Origin: a virus | IMG/VR virus record: IMGVR_UViG_3300037247_000910 | Location: 1-42,386 of that record | Strand: one strand, 5' to 3' | Length of the DNA stretch: 42,386 bases | Part shown: in pieces, positions 31,127 to 40,615 of the stretch | How positions within the stretch are numbered: the first letter of the stretch is position 1 | Layout: every line of letters begins with the position of its first letter | Position numbers and translations under genes: made by a program | Notes under the pieces: model-generated | What the model was told of the DNA's origin: nothing | Databases searched by the model: none | What the model saw: only the letters and a program-made list of their open reading frames with translations

Positions 31127-31531
31127 ATGAATGATATTAAATTCATAGAAATAATCCCGGATTCCGGAGCACTTGGAACAAAGATAATTTATATCAATGA
31201 TTCTCCGGAGGGGATGTCGTTCAGGCGTAAACATATCAGTCCACGTTCCCCGCGCAGACTGCAGAACGGCACCTTGGTAACACAGGCAGTACGGTACAAC
31301 AAGAAGGAATTCAGCCTGGCATGGATATTATACGAGATAACAATACATACGTACCTGGAATCATTATATGAATCCGGCATAGGCGCAACCCTGAAGGTGT
31401 GGTATGAGGATTCATCGGATTATTCACCCACAACAGAATTTAACGGGTCGGTCAGCTTTATCGATTACAACGATGATGGGGACCAGACGGGAAACAAACG
31501 AAACATTAACGCAGTTTTTGCGGAAGTGTAG
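31127..31531 (+). CDS. Tail-region hypothetical protein
   Basis: 134 residues. Strand-rich; SFRRKHISPRSPRRLQNGTLVTQAVRYNKKEFSLAWILYE. Lies directly after the tape measure, where distal tail proteins are found. No SD is visible after the repeat array, so translation may be coupled or use an unusual leader. Confidence 0.6.
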   Translation: MNDIKFIEIIPDSGALGTKIIYINDSPEGMSFRRKHISPRSPRRLQNGTLVTQAVRYNKKEFSLAWILYEITIHTYLESLYESGIGATLKVWYEDSSDYSPTTEFNGSVSFIDYNDDGDQTGNKRNINAVFAEV

Positions 31532-31588
31532 AAGGAAAGCCGATATCTGACATCTGAGGTCGGACGTCGGAACCAAAGGAGGCCATAA

Positions 31589-31996
31589 ATGGGCGGAAAA
31601 TTAACAGACGAAGGTGAAAACGATGTTGCAGCCTGGTATATAAAAAACGATCAATCATCAAGGGGTGCTGATGGATTATATCTCGGTCTATATACGGATT
31701 CAACCGAACCGTTGGAGACAGCGACATTAGCAACCATAACGGAACTCGCACTGACAGGCTACGCAAGGATCCAGCTGCTTGATGCTGACTGGACGATTAC
31801 GGATGACGTTGCAGAAAATATCGCAAAGACGTTTACGGCAGGTGAGGCATGGGGGAATATATACGGGTATTTTATATGCAATATTGTAAGCGGTACGGCA
31901 GGGGAGCTGATCTTTGTCGAGCACTTCTCTACAGGGCCTTTTAACGTTGCAGATACCAAGACAATAGAAATAACACCAAAAATCACAGTGGCGTAG
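31589..31996 (+). CDS. Phage tail-region protein
   Basis: 135 residues. LTDEGENDVAAWYIKN..., LYLGLYTDSTEPLE and the rest resemble a small tail protein family (GxxLxLYT-type beta proteins) often near fibres. AAGGAGG upstream. Role not established. Confidence 0.6.
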   Translation: MGGKLTDEGENDVAAWYIKNDQSSRGADGLYLGLYTDSTEPLETATLATITELALTGYARIQLLDADWTITDDVAENIAKTFTAGEAWGNIYGYFICNIVSGTAGELIFVEHFSTGPFNVADTKTIEITPKITVA

Positions 31997-32005
31997 TAAA
32001 AGAAG

Positions 32006-32044
32006 TTGCCCGCCCGAACGTACCCGTTCGGTACGGACGGGCAA
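32006..32044. repeat. Nested GC palindrome
   Basis: TTGCCCG (32006-32012) pairs with CGGGCAA (32038-32044); inside, CCGAACG (32014-32020) pairs with CGTTCGG (32025-32031). No T-run follows, so this is more a dispersed palindrome than a terminator. Confidence 0.55.
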
Positions 32045-32136
32045 AGTTAAAAGTTTGAAGTGCCTAAAGTTAAAAGTAAATTCCTTAACTTTAGTCACTT
32101 TAGTTCACTTTCCACTTATAACTTAACAAGGAAAAT

Positions 32137-34020
32137 ATGGCGGATTTCAATTATACGGGAACTCTGGTTTTCAATCTGACGCCAGGTAGTCAGGCCCTCG
32201 GGGATTATCAGTATACGGGAGGGCTTTTGTTTTCGCTTACACCAGAGAGCGCCTACTCAGCCATATTCGGATACACGGGCAGCTTATCATTCTCCCTGAC
32301 ACCGGGGAGCGATTACGATGGCAAATTCAACTACACAGGAACTGCGACTATTACCCTCAAGGCCCCAGATACCGGCGTTACAGTATTCACCGGCAACGTG
32401 CCCTACTTCGTCATGGCAGCGGCAAGAATCGACGGAGAGGACTATTCATCAGCCACAGAAGGTGAGGCCAATGTAACACGCCAAGACAATGCGGCTGCAA
32501 CATTCTCCCTCATAATAAAAAATACAACCAGGAAGCCAGCCGAATTTATTAATAAGGAAATCGAAATAGCATTCCAGGCAGCGGATGAGAATGGCATTGT
32601 GGCTGATTACATCCCGCTCTTTAAGGGCATAATCAAAAGAGTTTCCTTTAACGAGAGCATCCCGGGAGCGCTTAACCTGAGTGGATACGATTATGGCGGC
32701 GTTCACGGCAGTCCCGGCGAACTCATCTCCGATGACATCACTTCGGTACTGACAGGCAGTAAATATATTACAGGAACAGGGACATATTCGACAGGGTTTG
32801 CACCTATATGGGCTGTCACATATACAGGGACGGATGACATTGTAGACGGCAGAGACTACTTTGTAAATACACTGACCGGTGAGATTGTAGTACCCATAAC
32901 AAGCAACTTTAACTTTACCCCCGGAGGATTAACGTTCAGCTATGCAGTACCATTTGAATCTATGAAAAAACAAATAGAAGATGTAATAGCAAGAAAAGGA
33001 TGGTCACTGCAGGAAGACGGGGTGACGATTACCGATTATACAGCCCCTGCCAAACAACCGGTACTGAGCGTGTCCGATGAAAGCATTATAGATATAACAC
33101 GCAAATTCCTTGAGCTCTCCGGCGCCAAGGCCGAGACAAACCGATTCCCAAACATGCGTGTTTATTCAGAGACAGAAAACATCATAGGGGCAGATAACCA
33201 CGTCATCGACGAATCCATATACTACGAAGACAGCCTGGATATAGACATTAATATTGACGACCTTATCACAGAGCAGACCGTTCGCAGTGTGGCCAAGACG
33301 TTTGCGAACATACAGATTGGCTCATCTGAAGAGCTGGCTGGTAAATCAGAGCATGTGGCCAAAGACGTATTGATGGATGTCATTGCCTGGGGACCGGTGA
33401 CGTATTCCATGGTGCCCAAGACCCTGGCCGAAGTCAGGATATCGAAGTCGAACACAAACAGTGTTTCATTCGTAGCAGGCGGGACGTTCGACATAATTGG
33501 CACAGATATAAACATACAGGATTCCGACTGGACGCAAACCATAGAAGATAACGACATTGTCTTCCGCCTGAAGGTAATGCCAAAAATAGCCATCTTGTTT
33601 TTCAGGGTAATCGTTTACTATCCGGGGGCTGACTGGACGCTGACTGTAAACGGTACAAAAATCAACTACGGTGACGGCACTGTTGAGCAGACTGTAGAAG
33701 TGACGGGATCACGCCCAATAACCGGCATCAGCGATACACTGGCAGGAGATGTATACGAACACCCCTGGGCGGAGACAGCACCCCATTGCGGTAAATGTGC
33801 AAACTCAATCCTGACCGAGAGAGGGAACATATACAAGGCAACCTGCGAGATGCCTTTGCATAAAGCACCAGCCATGCAGATAGGCGATAAGATTAATATC
33901 AAGAGATCAGGATCCGTAGTGTTCAAAGGCATTATCAAAACGCTGGACTACAGCCTGAACACAGAAACCGCAGAAGCCCCCGTAAGCATAGAGGCCAAGG
34001 GGGTTGGGGTTGGAATATAA
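32137..34020 (+). CDS. Baseplate/tail-hub protein with N-terminal repeats
   Basis: 627 residues. Residues about 3-95 contain four copies of a roughly 22-residue unit built on YTGxLxFxLTPGS. A long mixed region follows with VTRQDNAAATFSLIIKN and IEIAFQAADENG, and the C-terminal part ends with CANSILTERGNIYKATCEMPLHKAPAMQIGDKINIKRSGSVVFKGIIKT, a pattern of tail-hub proteins. A central hub that binds the tail tip is inferred; repeats are probably an attachment or adhesion module. Confidence 0.7.
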   Translation: MADFNYTGTLVFNLTPGSQALGDYQYTGGLLFSLTPESAYSAIFGYTGSLSFSLTPGSDYDGKFNYTGTATITLKAPDTGVTVFTGNVPYFVMAAARIDGEDYSSATEGEANVTRQDNAAATFSLIIKNTTRKPAEFINKEIEIAFQAADENGIVADYIPLFKGIIKRVSFNESIPGALNLSGYDYGGVHGSPGELISDDITSVLTGSKYITGTGTYSTGFAPIWAVTYTGTDDIVDGRDYFVNTLTGEIVVPITSNFNFTPGGLTFSYAVPFESMKKQIEDVIARKGWSLQEDGVTITDYTAPAKQPVLSVSDESIIDITRKFLELSGAKAETNRFPNMRVYSETENIIGADNHVIDESIYYEDSLDIDINIDDLITEQTVRSVAKTFANIQIGSSEELAGKSEHVAKDVLMDVIAWGPVTYSMVPKTLAEVRISKSNTNSVSFVAGGTFDIIGTDINIQDSDWTQTIEDNDIVFRLKVMPKIAILFFRVIVYYPGADWTLTVNGTKINYGDGTVEQTVEVTGSRPITGISDTLAGDVYEHPWAETAPHCGKCANSILTERGNIYKATCEMPLHKAPAMQIGDKINIKRSGSVVFKGIIKTLDYSLNTETAEAPVSIEAKGVGVGI

Positions 34021-34036
34021 TTAAAAGGATAATAAA

Positions 34037-35245
34037 ATGGCATTAGATCCTGTAATCAATTTTGGAAAAGTTGAGGTTTCAACTGGTTATGACGCATCAG
34101 CCGTTACCATAGTCTTGACAACTGGTGAAGGCGCCAGCTTGCCGGCGTTGTTTCCTTACAATCTAGTGTGGTGGAACTCCACGGACTATGACGATCCTTC
34201 TGACGATCCCAATGTTGAGATAGTTAGATGTACGGCTAGGGCAACAGACACACTTACAGTTACCCGGGCTCAAGAAAGCACATCAGCAACAACTAAGAAC
34301 ACGGCGGGAAAAACATACAAGATGATCCTCGCTGTAACCAAAAAGATGATTGATGATATAGGCGGGTACTTCGATGGGACTAATGCTTTTACAAAATTAA
34401 AAATAGCCAACGGCACGGTTGGTGCCGGTGCTGCCGATATGGTTAAGATGGGATCAGAAGACAATGGGGCAGGAAATGCGTCCTGGTTATTACAACCAGA
34501 ATTGGGGGCAGCGCTTCGTTACGGGAATAACATCCTTGATACTGTAACTGGTGATCTAATTTTAGGTGCATACGGTGTAACTGGTTTCTTAATTAATAGG
34601 GATGGTAATCATACCTCAACTTCCCTTCTCGATGCCCCCACAGGCAATGAAGCTGCCTTCTCATTCAATTACACAACTAACAAGGCAGCGGGAAACGATA
34701 CCGGACTTCGTGTCAACAAGACCATAATCGCCAACCCAGGGACATCATTGTTGTTGGATTTGCAAGTTGGTGGCGCATCTAGATTTAGTGTAGATCAACT
34801 AGGCTTTATGATCTTCGGCGGATCAGATTCAAGCATAGCCTACCGTGGCGGCGGTGGGACAGCTATCATTTTTCAAGATGGCGGAGCTTCAGAGAGTATT
34901 TATGCAAGAGATATAAGGCTAGGAGCTAGCTGGTCTACACTTGATTCAAACGATCCCGGTATAGGTGGTATTTATGCTAATAGAATTAAATTACCACAAG
35001 TCAATGAACCATCAACCCCAACAATGGGTTTTGGTAATGGTGATACCGGAGTATATGAAGAAACCGACGATGTTTTAGTTTTTGTAGCCGGCACATTAGC
35101 CGGCATAAAGATAGAAGAAAACGCATCAGCGATAAGATTGGGGTTTTATTCTGGCACGACACCGGTAGCGCAACAAACAGGAGTGGCGGTTACTACTGCT
35201 GCTATACATGCAGCGCTAGTAAATTTAGGATTAATAACAGCATAA
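34037..35245 (+). CDS. Tail fibre-like protein
   Basis: 402 residues. Residues about 1-110 are beta-rich with a TVTRAQESTSATTKNTAGKTYKMILAVTKKMIDDI attachment region seen at fibre N-termini; the rest is Gly/Asn/Ser-rich, with segments like GFLINRDGN and FGNGDTGVYEE typical of virion fibres and collar-type proteins. AAAGGAT upstream. Likely trimeric and contacts the host. Confidence 0.7.
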   Translation: MALDPVINFGKVEVSTGYDASAVTIVLTTGEGASLPALFPYNLVWWNSTDYDDPSDDPNVEIVRCTARATDTLTVTRAQESTSATTKNTAGKTYKMILAVTKKMIDDIGGYFDGTNAFTKLKIANGTVGAGAADMVKMGSEDNGAGNASWLLQPELGAALRYGNNILDTVTGDLILGAYGVTGFLINRDGNHTSTSLLDAPTGNEAAFSFNYTTNKAAGNDTGLRVNKTIIANPGTSLLLDLQVGGASRFSVDQLGFMIFGGSDSSIAYRGGGGTAIIFQDGGASESIYARDIRLGASWSTLDSNDPGIGGIYANRIKLPQVNEPSTPTMGFGNGDTGVYEETDDVLVFVAGTLAGIKIEENASAIRLGFYSGTTPVAQQTGVAVTTAAIHAALVNLGLITA

Positions 35246-35259
35246 TGAGAGGTGGGAAA

Positions 35260-35514
35260 ATGGAAAGATCTGTTAAGGCAATAACACCGGATGGCACAGT
35301 AGAAAGGATCGAGGACGTACAAGTCGAGGTTGATGAACCCGTAAGCAAAAAGGAAATACTTACTTTAAGCGAGCTTGACATTAGAATTGCCCAAGAAGAA
35401 AAATATGTAACAGATTACCAGGCATCGGTAACAAGTTTAAAAGCATTGAGGGTACAACTACAGACCGAGGCCGGGAAGGTAACACTTAAACAGGCCGTTC
35501 CGGAAAGCGAATAA
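35260..35514 (+). CDS. Small coiled-coil protein
   Basis: 84 residues from ATG 35260, chosen for the GAGGTGGG upstream; an ATG at 35245 shares a base with the previous stop (TAATG) and is also possible. C-terminal half is a coiled coil. Perhaps a fibre chaperone or connector. Confidence 0.55.
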   Translation: MERSVKAITPDGTVERIEDVQVEVDEPVSKKEILTLSELDIRIAQEEKYVTDYQASVTSLKALRVQLQTEAGKVTLKQAVPESE

Positions 35515-35557
35515 TTTTTATGTTTCTATGTTTTTATTGTGAAAGGAATTTTACGTC

Positions 35558-35797
35558 ATGGCAGAAATAGATAAAAAAGTTATACAAGACCGTATTGATA
35601 AATTAAATTCAGAAATCAGAGAAGGAGAAATTGTAAAAAATAACCATCTTGATCTGGCTAATAGAATACAAATACAGATAACATCAAAACTCGGTGCAAT
35701 AAACGAATTAACGGAACTAATTAAAGATGAGAAAAAACCACAAAAAAAAGGTGTAAAAAATAAAAAAACGACGAATAAAAAAAAGAAAAGGAGCTAA
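35558..35797 (+). CDS. Small coiled-coil protein with Lys-rich tail
   Basis: 79 residues. Coiled coil over residues about 5-55, then a strongly basic tail of lysine clusters (KKKKRS at the end). GAAAGGA upstream. Family not recognised; similar size and layout to its left neighbour. Confidence 0.55.
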   Translation: MAEIDKKVIQDRIDKLNSEIREGEIVKNNHLDLANRIQIQITSKLGAINELTELIKDEKKPQKKGVKNKKTTNKKKKRS

Positions 35798-35804
35798 AAA
35801 ATAA

Positions 35805-36014
35805 ATGCCATACGGTAGCGGTGTATTAGGTTCACGGGCCTATGGCGGTGCAGGGCTAGCAACAATTACACCAACAGGGATAATAGCATCAGAAACCTTA
35901 ATACTGCTTACTTTAAATATAGACCAAAGCATAAACCTTACTTCATATATAGACCAGAGCAAATCATTAACTTTAAATATTGATCAAGCAAGAAGCCTTG
36001 ATCTGGAGCTATAA
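35805..36014 (+). CDS. Small repeat-containing tail-region protein
   Basis: 69 residues. The C-terminal half repeats a 10-13-residue unit with IDQ(S/A)xxLxL. The N-terminus is Gly-rich (YGSGVLGSRAYGGAG). Probably a structural or adhesion element; the family is not recognised. Confidence 0.55.
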   Translation: MPYGSGVLGSRAYGGAGLATITPTGIIASETLILLTLNIDQSINLTSYIDQSKSLTLNIDQARSLDLEL

Positions 36015-36016
36015 AA

Positions 36017-36325
36017 ATGCCAGCTAATGAAATACATAAAAATGATATCGGGACGGTTTTTGAGATAACAATAAAAGACGGACCGCTTGTGATAGATATC
36101 TCCGGCGCCACTACCAAGAATATACTACTTAAACCGCCCACCGGTACGTTGCTGACCAAGGCCGGAGTTTTTGTTACAGACGGCACAGATGGCAAAATAA
36201 AATATACAACCATCAGTGGCGATTTAAGCGAGGTGGGAGTGTGGCAGGTACAAGGACATATAGCTACTCCCGACGGAGAGTGGAAATCAGATATCTTAAA
36301 CGTTTCTGTCCATGACAATTTATAG
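36017..36325 (+). CDS. BppU-like N-terminal beta-sandwich protein
   Basis: 102 residues. HKNDIGTVFEITIKDGPLVIDISGATTKNILLKPPTG...GVWQVQGHIATPDGEWKSDILNVSV follows the usual layout of baseplate upper proteins (DUF2479-type) and similar beta sandwiches in phage tails. Likely a virion surface or fibre-attachment module. Confidence 0.7.
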   Translation: MPANEIHKNDIGTVFEITIKDGPLVIDISGATTKNILLKPPTGTLLTKAGVFVTDGTDGKIKYTTISGDLSEVGVWQVQGHIATPDGEWKSDILNVSVHDNL

Positions 36326-36335
36326 GAGGTGTAAT

Positions 36336-36878
36336 ATGAGAAGATTTGGAGCATTGATTATTTGTGTGATTGCTTTATTTAGTTTTACTGGATGCACCGG
36401 CATGATAGCAAGGGCAATCGTGCCTGATGTCAGGACCCATCTAAACGAAGATGAACTGAACCATTTAGACAAGGTCAATAAATGGACAAAGGAAGACCTT
36501 TTGTCTCTTAGTAAACTGGATAACAAGAAAACCGCCGTAATGCTTGCCAAGTTTATTGATAAGTCATCGAAAAGGGCAAGCGATATCAAGCCAAGCGCTG
36601 CGGAAAACGCAATGCAGCAATACATGAGAATGGTAGGCAGGGAAGGCGTTGAAGAACAGATTGGTGTTGGTATAGAATGGACAAAAGGACTTGTAACACA
36701 AGTAGCAGGTGGTGGACTGGCAGGTAGTGGAATGATAGCGGGACTGGTTGGGTTATTAAGGAGAGGAAATAGAAAAGACAGGGCTTTGAAAGTAGTTAGT
36801 AGCGAATTAGATGAGAACGCAAAGGCAAAAGTTAAAAAAGCATTAGAACATACCGGGATGGAGAAGGAAATAACATAA
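36336..36878 (+). CDS. Putative lipoprotein
   Basis: 180 residues. Start 36336 has AGGAGGTG in front; a 24-base-earlier ATG overlaps the upstream gene. The N-terminus RRFGALIICVIALFSFTGC is a type II signal peptide with lipobox FTGC, so the mature protein is anchored in the membrane by Cys20. A later hydrophobic Gly-rich segment is at about residues 130-145. Possible lysis (spanin-like) or exclusion function; none proven. Confidence 0.7.
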   Translation: MRRFGALIICVIALFSFTGCTGMIARAIVPDVRTHLNEDELNHLDKVNKWTKEDLLSLSKLDNKKTAVMLAKFIDKSSKRASDIKPSAAENAMQQYMRMVGREGVEEQIGVGIEWTKGLVTQVAGGGLAGSGMIAGLVGLLRRGNRKDRALKVVSSELDENAKAKVKKALEHTGMEKEIT

Positions 36879-36960
36879 ATCACTCTAATTTCTTCTCCCC
36901 TGGAGGGAGAGGATTCTTGTCCGACGTGCTTTTTGGCGGGAAGGTGAGGGGGAATAAAGA

Positions 36961-37251
36961 TTGTGTGATGAAGCTGCTATCGAACGGGCCGTTACGAAGG
37001 TACTCGAAAGGAAGATGGATCCTCTCTTTGTAGAAAGAGAACGGCACTTCAAAGATCATTTGAAGATAAGCAAGTTGTCAATAGCAGATGTCTTATTCCT
37101 GGTGGAATTGAATAAACTGTTCAGCGATATAAAAAGCACATCTTTAAAAGCTATCGTCAAAATTGTTGTACCGGCCACTCTCGGCCTATTGGCACTTGGC
37201 CTGGGAGCCTTGATCTGGACAAAAACAAATCTTTTCAAATTCTTTTCATAA
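36961..37251 (+). CDS. One-TM, holin-like small protein
   Basis: 96 residues from TTG (AGGGGG 8 bases upstream). Charged helical N-terminus followed by one TM helix (residues about 66-86, IVKIVVPATLGLLALGLGALIW) and a short positively charged tail, the topology of XhlA/class III-type holins and some membrane-bound tail proteins. With the lipoprotein it could form a lysis cassette, but no endolysin is recognised. Confidence 0.55.
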   Translation: MCDEAAIERAVTKVLERKMDPLFVERERHFKDHLKISKLSIADVLFLVELNKLFSDIKSTSLKAIVKIVVPATLGLLALGLGALIWTKTNLFKFFS

Positions 37252-37388
37252 CATAGAAATATAGGCAGCCATTCAAGTAGTTAGTTTGAAATTCCTTAAC
37301 CTGCGGGCCTTCTCCTTTCCCCCGCCTGGAAAATGATAACTTAACGAAAGAGTGGTTGCCCTTAATATTCCTCGTTCCAAAACCCCTT

Positions 37389-38540
37389 ATGAGCATAAAA
37401 GACCTTGTCAGTGCAATAAATAAAAAAGAAGATTATGACAACTTCGCAGAGGAAGTCACCATACTCAGCGAGGCCAAATCTGGCAATAACTACAGCCTGT
37501 ATACCGTCAAGAACAAAAACAACGTGACATTCCAGAACGTACCGGGCGCCGGAGGGATAACAGACAATGGGGTCATGGGATTTATAAACGGAGACAGGGC
37601 AAGGCCAACCCTCCTGGGATCAGGTACCAAAGTAAACAACACGGCATCGAACGTATCAGGAGCCGGCTGGCCGGCAGTGAATATAGAAGCTGATGTCAGG
37701 GCATTATTTGCCGGGGGCAAAAAAACCGGTGGAGAAAGCAATGTAATTGATTATGTAAATATCCAGACATCAATGAACGCCCTAGACTTTGGAGATCTAA
37801 CTATAGACCAATTCGATTTAACCTCAAGTAGCGATGGCACGAAAGCATTATTTGCTGGGGGCTTTAATGGTGTCACGACAGACACCATCGATTATGTAAC
37901 GATAGCGATACTAATGAATGCCCTTGATTTCGGCGATTTGACGGTAGCCCGAGGTACTTTAGCCTCAAGCAGCGACGGCACGAAAGCAGTATTCGGCGGG
38001 GGATGGCCGGTAGCGGGCTTTGACGTAATCGATTATGTGACGGTAGCTACATTAATGAATGCCCTTGACTTCGGAGATCTTACAGCGGGGCGATTTGAAC
38101 ATTCCTCAAGTAGCGACGGCACGAAAGCAGTATTCGCCGGGGGATGGGATACTGATAATTCAAATGTAATCGATTATGTGACGGTAGCAACGACAATGAA
38201 CGCCCTGGACTTTGGAGATCTTACGATCGCCAGATACGGTTTAGCCTCAAGTAGCGACGGCACGAAAGCATTATTCGGCGGGGGCGCAGAGGGAGGCTTT
38301 GATACAATCGATTATGTGACGGTGGCCACCCTGATGAATGCCCTCGATTTTGGAGATCTGACCGTGGCCAGATATTACTTAGCTTCAAGTAGCGATAGCA
38401 CAAGGGCGTTGTTTGGCGGAGGCACAGGCCCATACTTTAATGTAATCGATTATGTGACGGTAGCGACATTGATGAATGCTCTGGACTTTGGCGATCTGAC
38501 AGTCGCTAGATCCAGATTCGCCTCAAGTAGTGGGAATTAA
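37389..38540 (+). CDS. Beta-propeller receptor-binding-like protein A
   Basis: 383 residues. Residues about 1-105 are an attachment domain nearly identical in DNA to that of the next gene. Six 45-residue Kelch-like repeats follow, each with (N/D)xIDYV, MNALDFGDLT and (K/R)AxFxGG. Six such repeats predict a six-bladed propeller. Start 37389 is chosen because the protein then aligns with its neighbour; no SD is visible. Similar repeat proteins are tail adhesins in other phages. Confidence 0.75.
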   Translation: MSIKDLVSAINKKEDYDNFAEEVTILSEAKSGNNYSLYTVKNKNNVTFQNVPGAGGITDNGVMGFINGDRARPTLLGSGTKVNNTASNVSGAGWPAVNIEADVRALFAGGKKTGGESNVIDYVNIQTSMNALDFGDLTIDQFDLTSSSDGTKALFAGGFNGVTTDTIDYVTIAILMNALDFGDLTVARGTLASSSDGTKAVFGGGWPVAGFDVIDYVTVATLMNALDFGDLTAGRFEHSSSSDGTKAVFAGGWDTDNSNVIDYVTVATTMNALDFGDLTIARYGLASSSDGTKALFGGGAEGGFDTIDYVTVATLMNALDFGDLTVARYYLASSSDSTRALFGGGTGPYFNVIDYVTVATLMNALDFGDLTVARSRFASSSGN

Positions 38541-38547
38541 TATAACA

Positions 38548-39720
38548 ATGAGCATAAAAGACCTTATCAGTGTAATGAATAAAAAGAAAAACTATAAGAA
38601 CTTCGCAGAGGAAGTCACCATACTCAGCGAGGCCAAATCTGGAAACAACTACAGCCTGTATACCGTCAAGAACAAAAACAACGTGACATTCCAGAACGTA
38701 CCGGGCGCCGGAGGGATAACAGACAATGGAGTCATGGGATTTATAAGCGGAGACAGGGCAAGGCCAACTCTTTTAGGATCAGGTACCAAAGTAAACAACA
38801 CGGCATCGAACGTATCAGGAGCCGGCTGGCCGGCAGTGAATATAGAAGCTGATGTCAGGGCATTATTTGCCGGGGGCCGGGAACCCACAAAGGTAAATAC
38901 AATTGATTATGTAACGATCACAACGACAATGAATGCCCTCGACTTTGGAGATCTTACGGTTGCCAGAATGGAGTTAGCAGCAAGTAGCAGTAGTTCACGG
39001 GGATTGTTCGGGGGCGGTTATCTTTCGTCAGATCTTAACGTAATCGACTACGTAACATTCGCAACGACAATGGACGCCCTTGACTTTGGCGATCTTACCG
39101 TTGCAAGGGAGTATTTGGCTTCATGTAGTAGCGGAACCCGGGCGCTATGGGGCGGGGGCACACTTTGGTCTAGTCCGGCACAAAACGTAATTGATTACGT
39201 CACGATCGCAACGCTAATGAATGCCCTTGACTTTGGCGATCTTACCATAGCCAGAGGGGGTATAGCTGCATGCAGCAATACAACACGGGGATTATTTGCA
39301 GCCGGATGGTTAGATGCCGATCCATGGATTGTAAATGTCATTGATTATGTCACGATCGCAACGATAATGAACGCCCTTGACTTTGGCGATCTTACCGTAC
39401 TTAAACAAGTTTTAGGCGCAGCAGCTAATGATACCCGGGCCTTATTCGGGGGCGGAACTAACGGTTCCAATTATAATGTAATTGAATACGTTACCATAGC
39501 AACGACAATGGATGCCCTTGACTTTGGAGATATTACCGTTGCAAGATATGACATAGTTGCAACCAGTAGTGAAGAACGTGCGCTATTTGCCGGTGGGTAT
39601 GATGGCGGTGGTTATCAAGACACGATCGATTACGTAACGATTGCGACAACAATGAACGCCCTGGACTTTGGAGATCTTACAGCGCCAAGAAAAGAAATGG
39701 GCGCATGTAGCGGGAGTTAA
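38548..39720 (+). CDS. Beta-propeller receptor-binding-like protein B
   Basis: 390 residues, a tandem duplicate of the previous gene. The first 330 or so bases differ at only a few positions, while the six Kelch-like repeats have diverged at variable sites but keep the IDYV-MNALDFGDLT framework (one repeat has IEYV, two have MDALDFGD). Suggests two alternative or co-displayed adhesins sharing a common anchor. The start has only a weak GGAA. Confidence 0.75.
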   Translation: MSIKDLISVMNKKKNYKNFAEEVTILSEAKSGNNYSLYTVKNKNNVTFQNVPGAGGITDNGVMGFISGDRARPTLLGSGTKVNNTASNVSGAGWPAVNIEADVRALFAGGREPTKVNTIDYVTITTTMNALDFGDLTVARMELAASSSSSRGLFGGGYLSSDLNVIDYVTFATTMDALDFGDLTVAREYLASCSSGTRALWGGGTLWSSPAQNVIDYVTIATLMNALDFGDLTIARGGIAACSNTTRGLFAAGWLDADPWIVNVIDYVTIATIMNALDFGDLTVLKQVLGAAANDTRALFGGGTNGSNYNVIEYVTIATTMDALDFGDITVARYDIVATSSEERALFAGGYDGGGYQDTIDYVTIATTMNALDFGDLTAPRKEMGACSGS

Positions 39721-39726
39721 TTAATT

Positions 39727-40563
39727 ATGAATGATATAGAAAAAACCCACACAAACAACATGGTCGGTGAAGCAAATATAAAGCTGGCGAAAACCATCAA
39801 GAATTATCAGATCTTAAAATCGAGCTTCGGCAGATCAAAGTCACAGTGGATGGAAAGCAATATGGCCATATCTGCCCAAACACCGCTGAGAAACGTAAGA
39901 CACCTACTGGCACGAATAGAGAGATCTCACCAGGCATGTAAAGAGGCAGAATATAAAATAAAAAAGCTGCAGATCCGGCAGCAAATAAAAGAACGTGATA
40001 TCAGCAAAGAGAAAGATGATTTAAAGAAGAAAATCATGGAGGTTGAGATAGAGGAGATCTCACATAAGATAAAGTCTGCTATGTATTATTTTGAAGGCGC
40101 CGTAAAAAAGATACATCATAATTACGACTGCATACAACAGATTATGGATGCAAACAAATATACCAGTTTTGACGAGATCGATTTCGAGAAGGAAGAGGAG
40201 GAATACCATATCAAGACAGCCATAAACCAGAGTGTAAGATGCGTAAGGCAGTCTGGCCGGATTGACCTTGGTAATCAGGAATACCTTGAACAATGCGGGA
40301 TAAATCCGGGCGTAGCACAAAGAGCGATAGAGGGGTTTCTCCATGTTGAAAACGTACAGCTCAAAGCGGAATGCTACGATTCCTCAACCACAAGCCTCTA
40401 TAAATTTCTGGAAAAATGCTATCAGGATTTCAAAGGATCTTCAAAGAAGAGATTGGAGGAGCTGGGTATTGAACGCGGATTCATGGAAGGCGTGATGTAT
40501 AAAACGACAGACGAAGATAAAAAACTTTTGAAGGCGCCGCCAGAACTAAACCTACCTACGTAG
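39727..40563 (+). CDS. Coiled-coil phage protein after the adhesins
   Basis: 278 residues. Residues about 60-150 are strongly coiled-coil and basic (KIKKLQIRQQIKERDISKEKDDLKKK). C-terminal half is mixed (RQSGRIDLGNQEYLEQCGINPGVAQRAIEGF). Family not recognised; its place as the last late gene suggests a virion or late accessory role. Confidence 0.6.
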   Translation: MNDIEKTHTNNMVGEANIKLAKTIKNYQILKSSFGRSKSQWMESNMAISAQTPLRNVRHLLARIERSHQACKEAEYKIKKLQIRQQIKERDISKEKDDLKKKIMEVEIEEISHKIKSAMYYFEGAVKKIHHNYDCIQQIMDANKYTSFDEIDFEKEEEEYHIKTAINQSVRCVRQSGRIDLGNQEYLEQCGINPGVAQRAIEGFLHVENVQLKAECYDSSTTSLYKFLEKCYQDFKGSSKKRLEELGIERGFMEGVMYKTTDEDKKLLKAPPELNLPT

Positions 40564-40615
40564 GGGCGTATTGAATATGCCCTAACCACATCTTGTACAG
40601 AGGGAGTATTGCAGT

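Noticed and set aside
37389-39720. Diversity-generating retroelement target
   Set aside because: No reverse transcriptase, template repeat or Avd-like gene is seen, and differences between the copies are not concentrated at adenines as far as I can judge.
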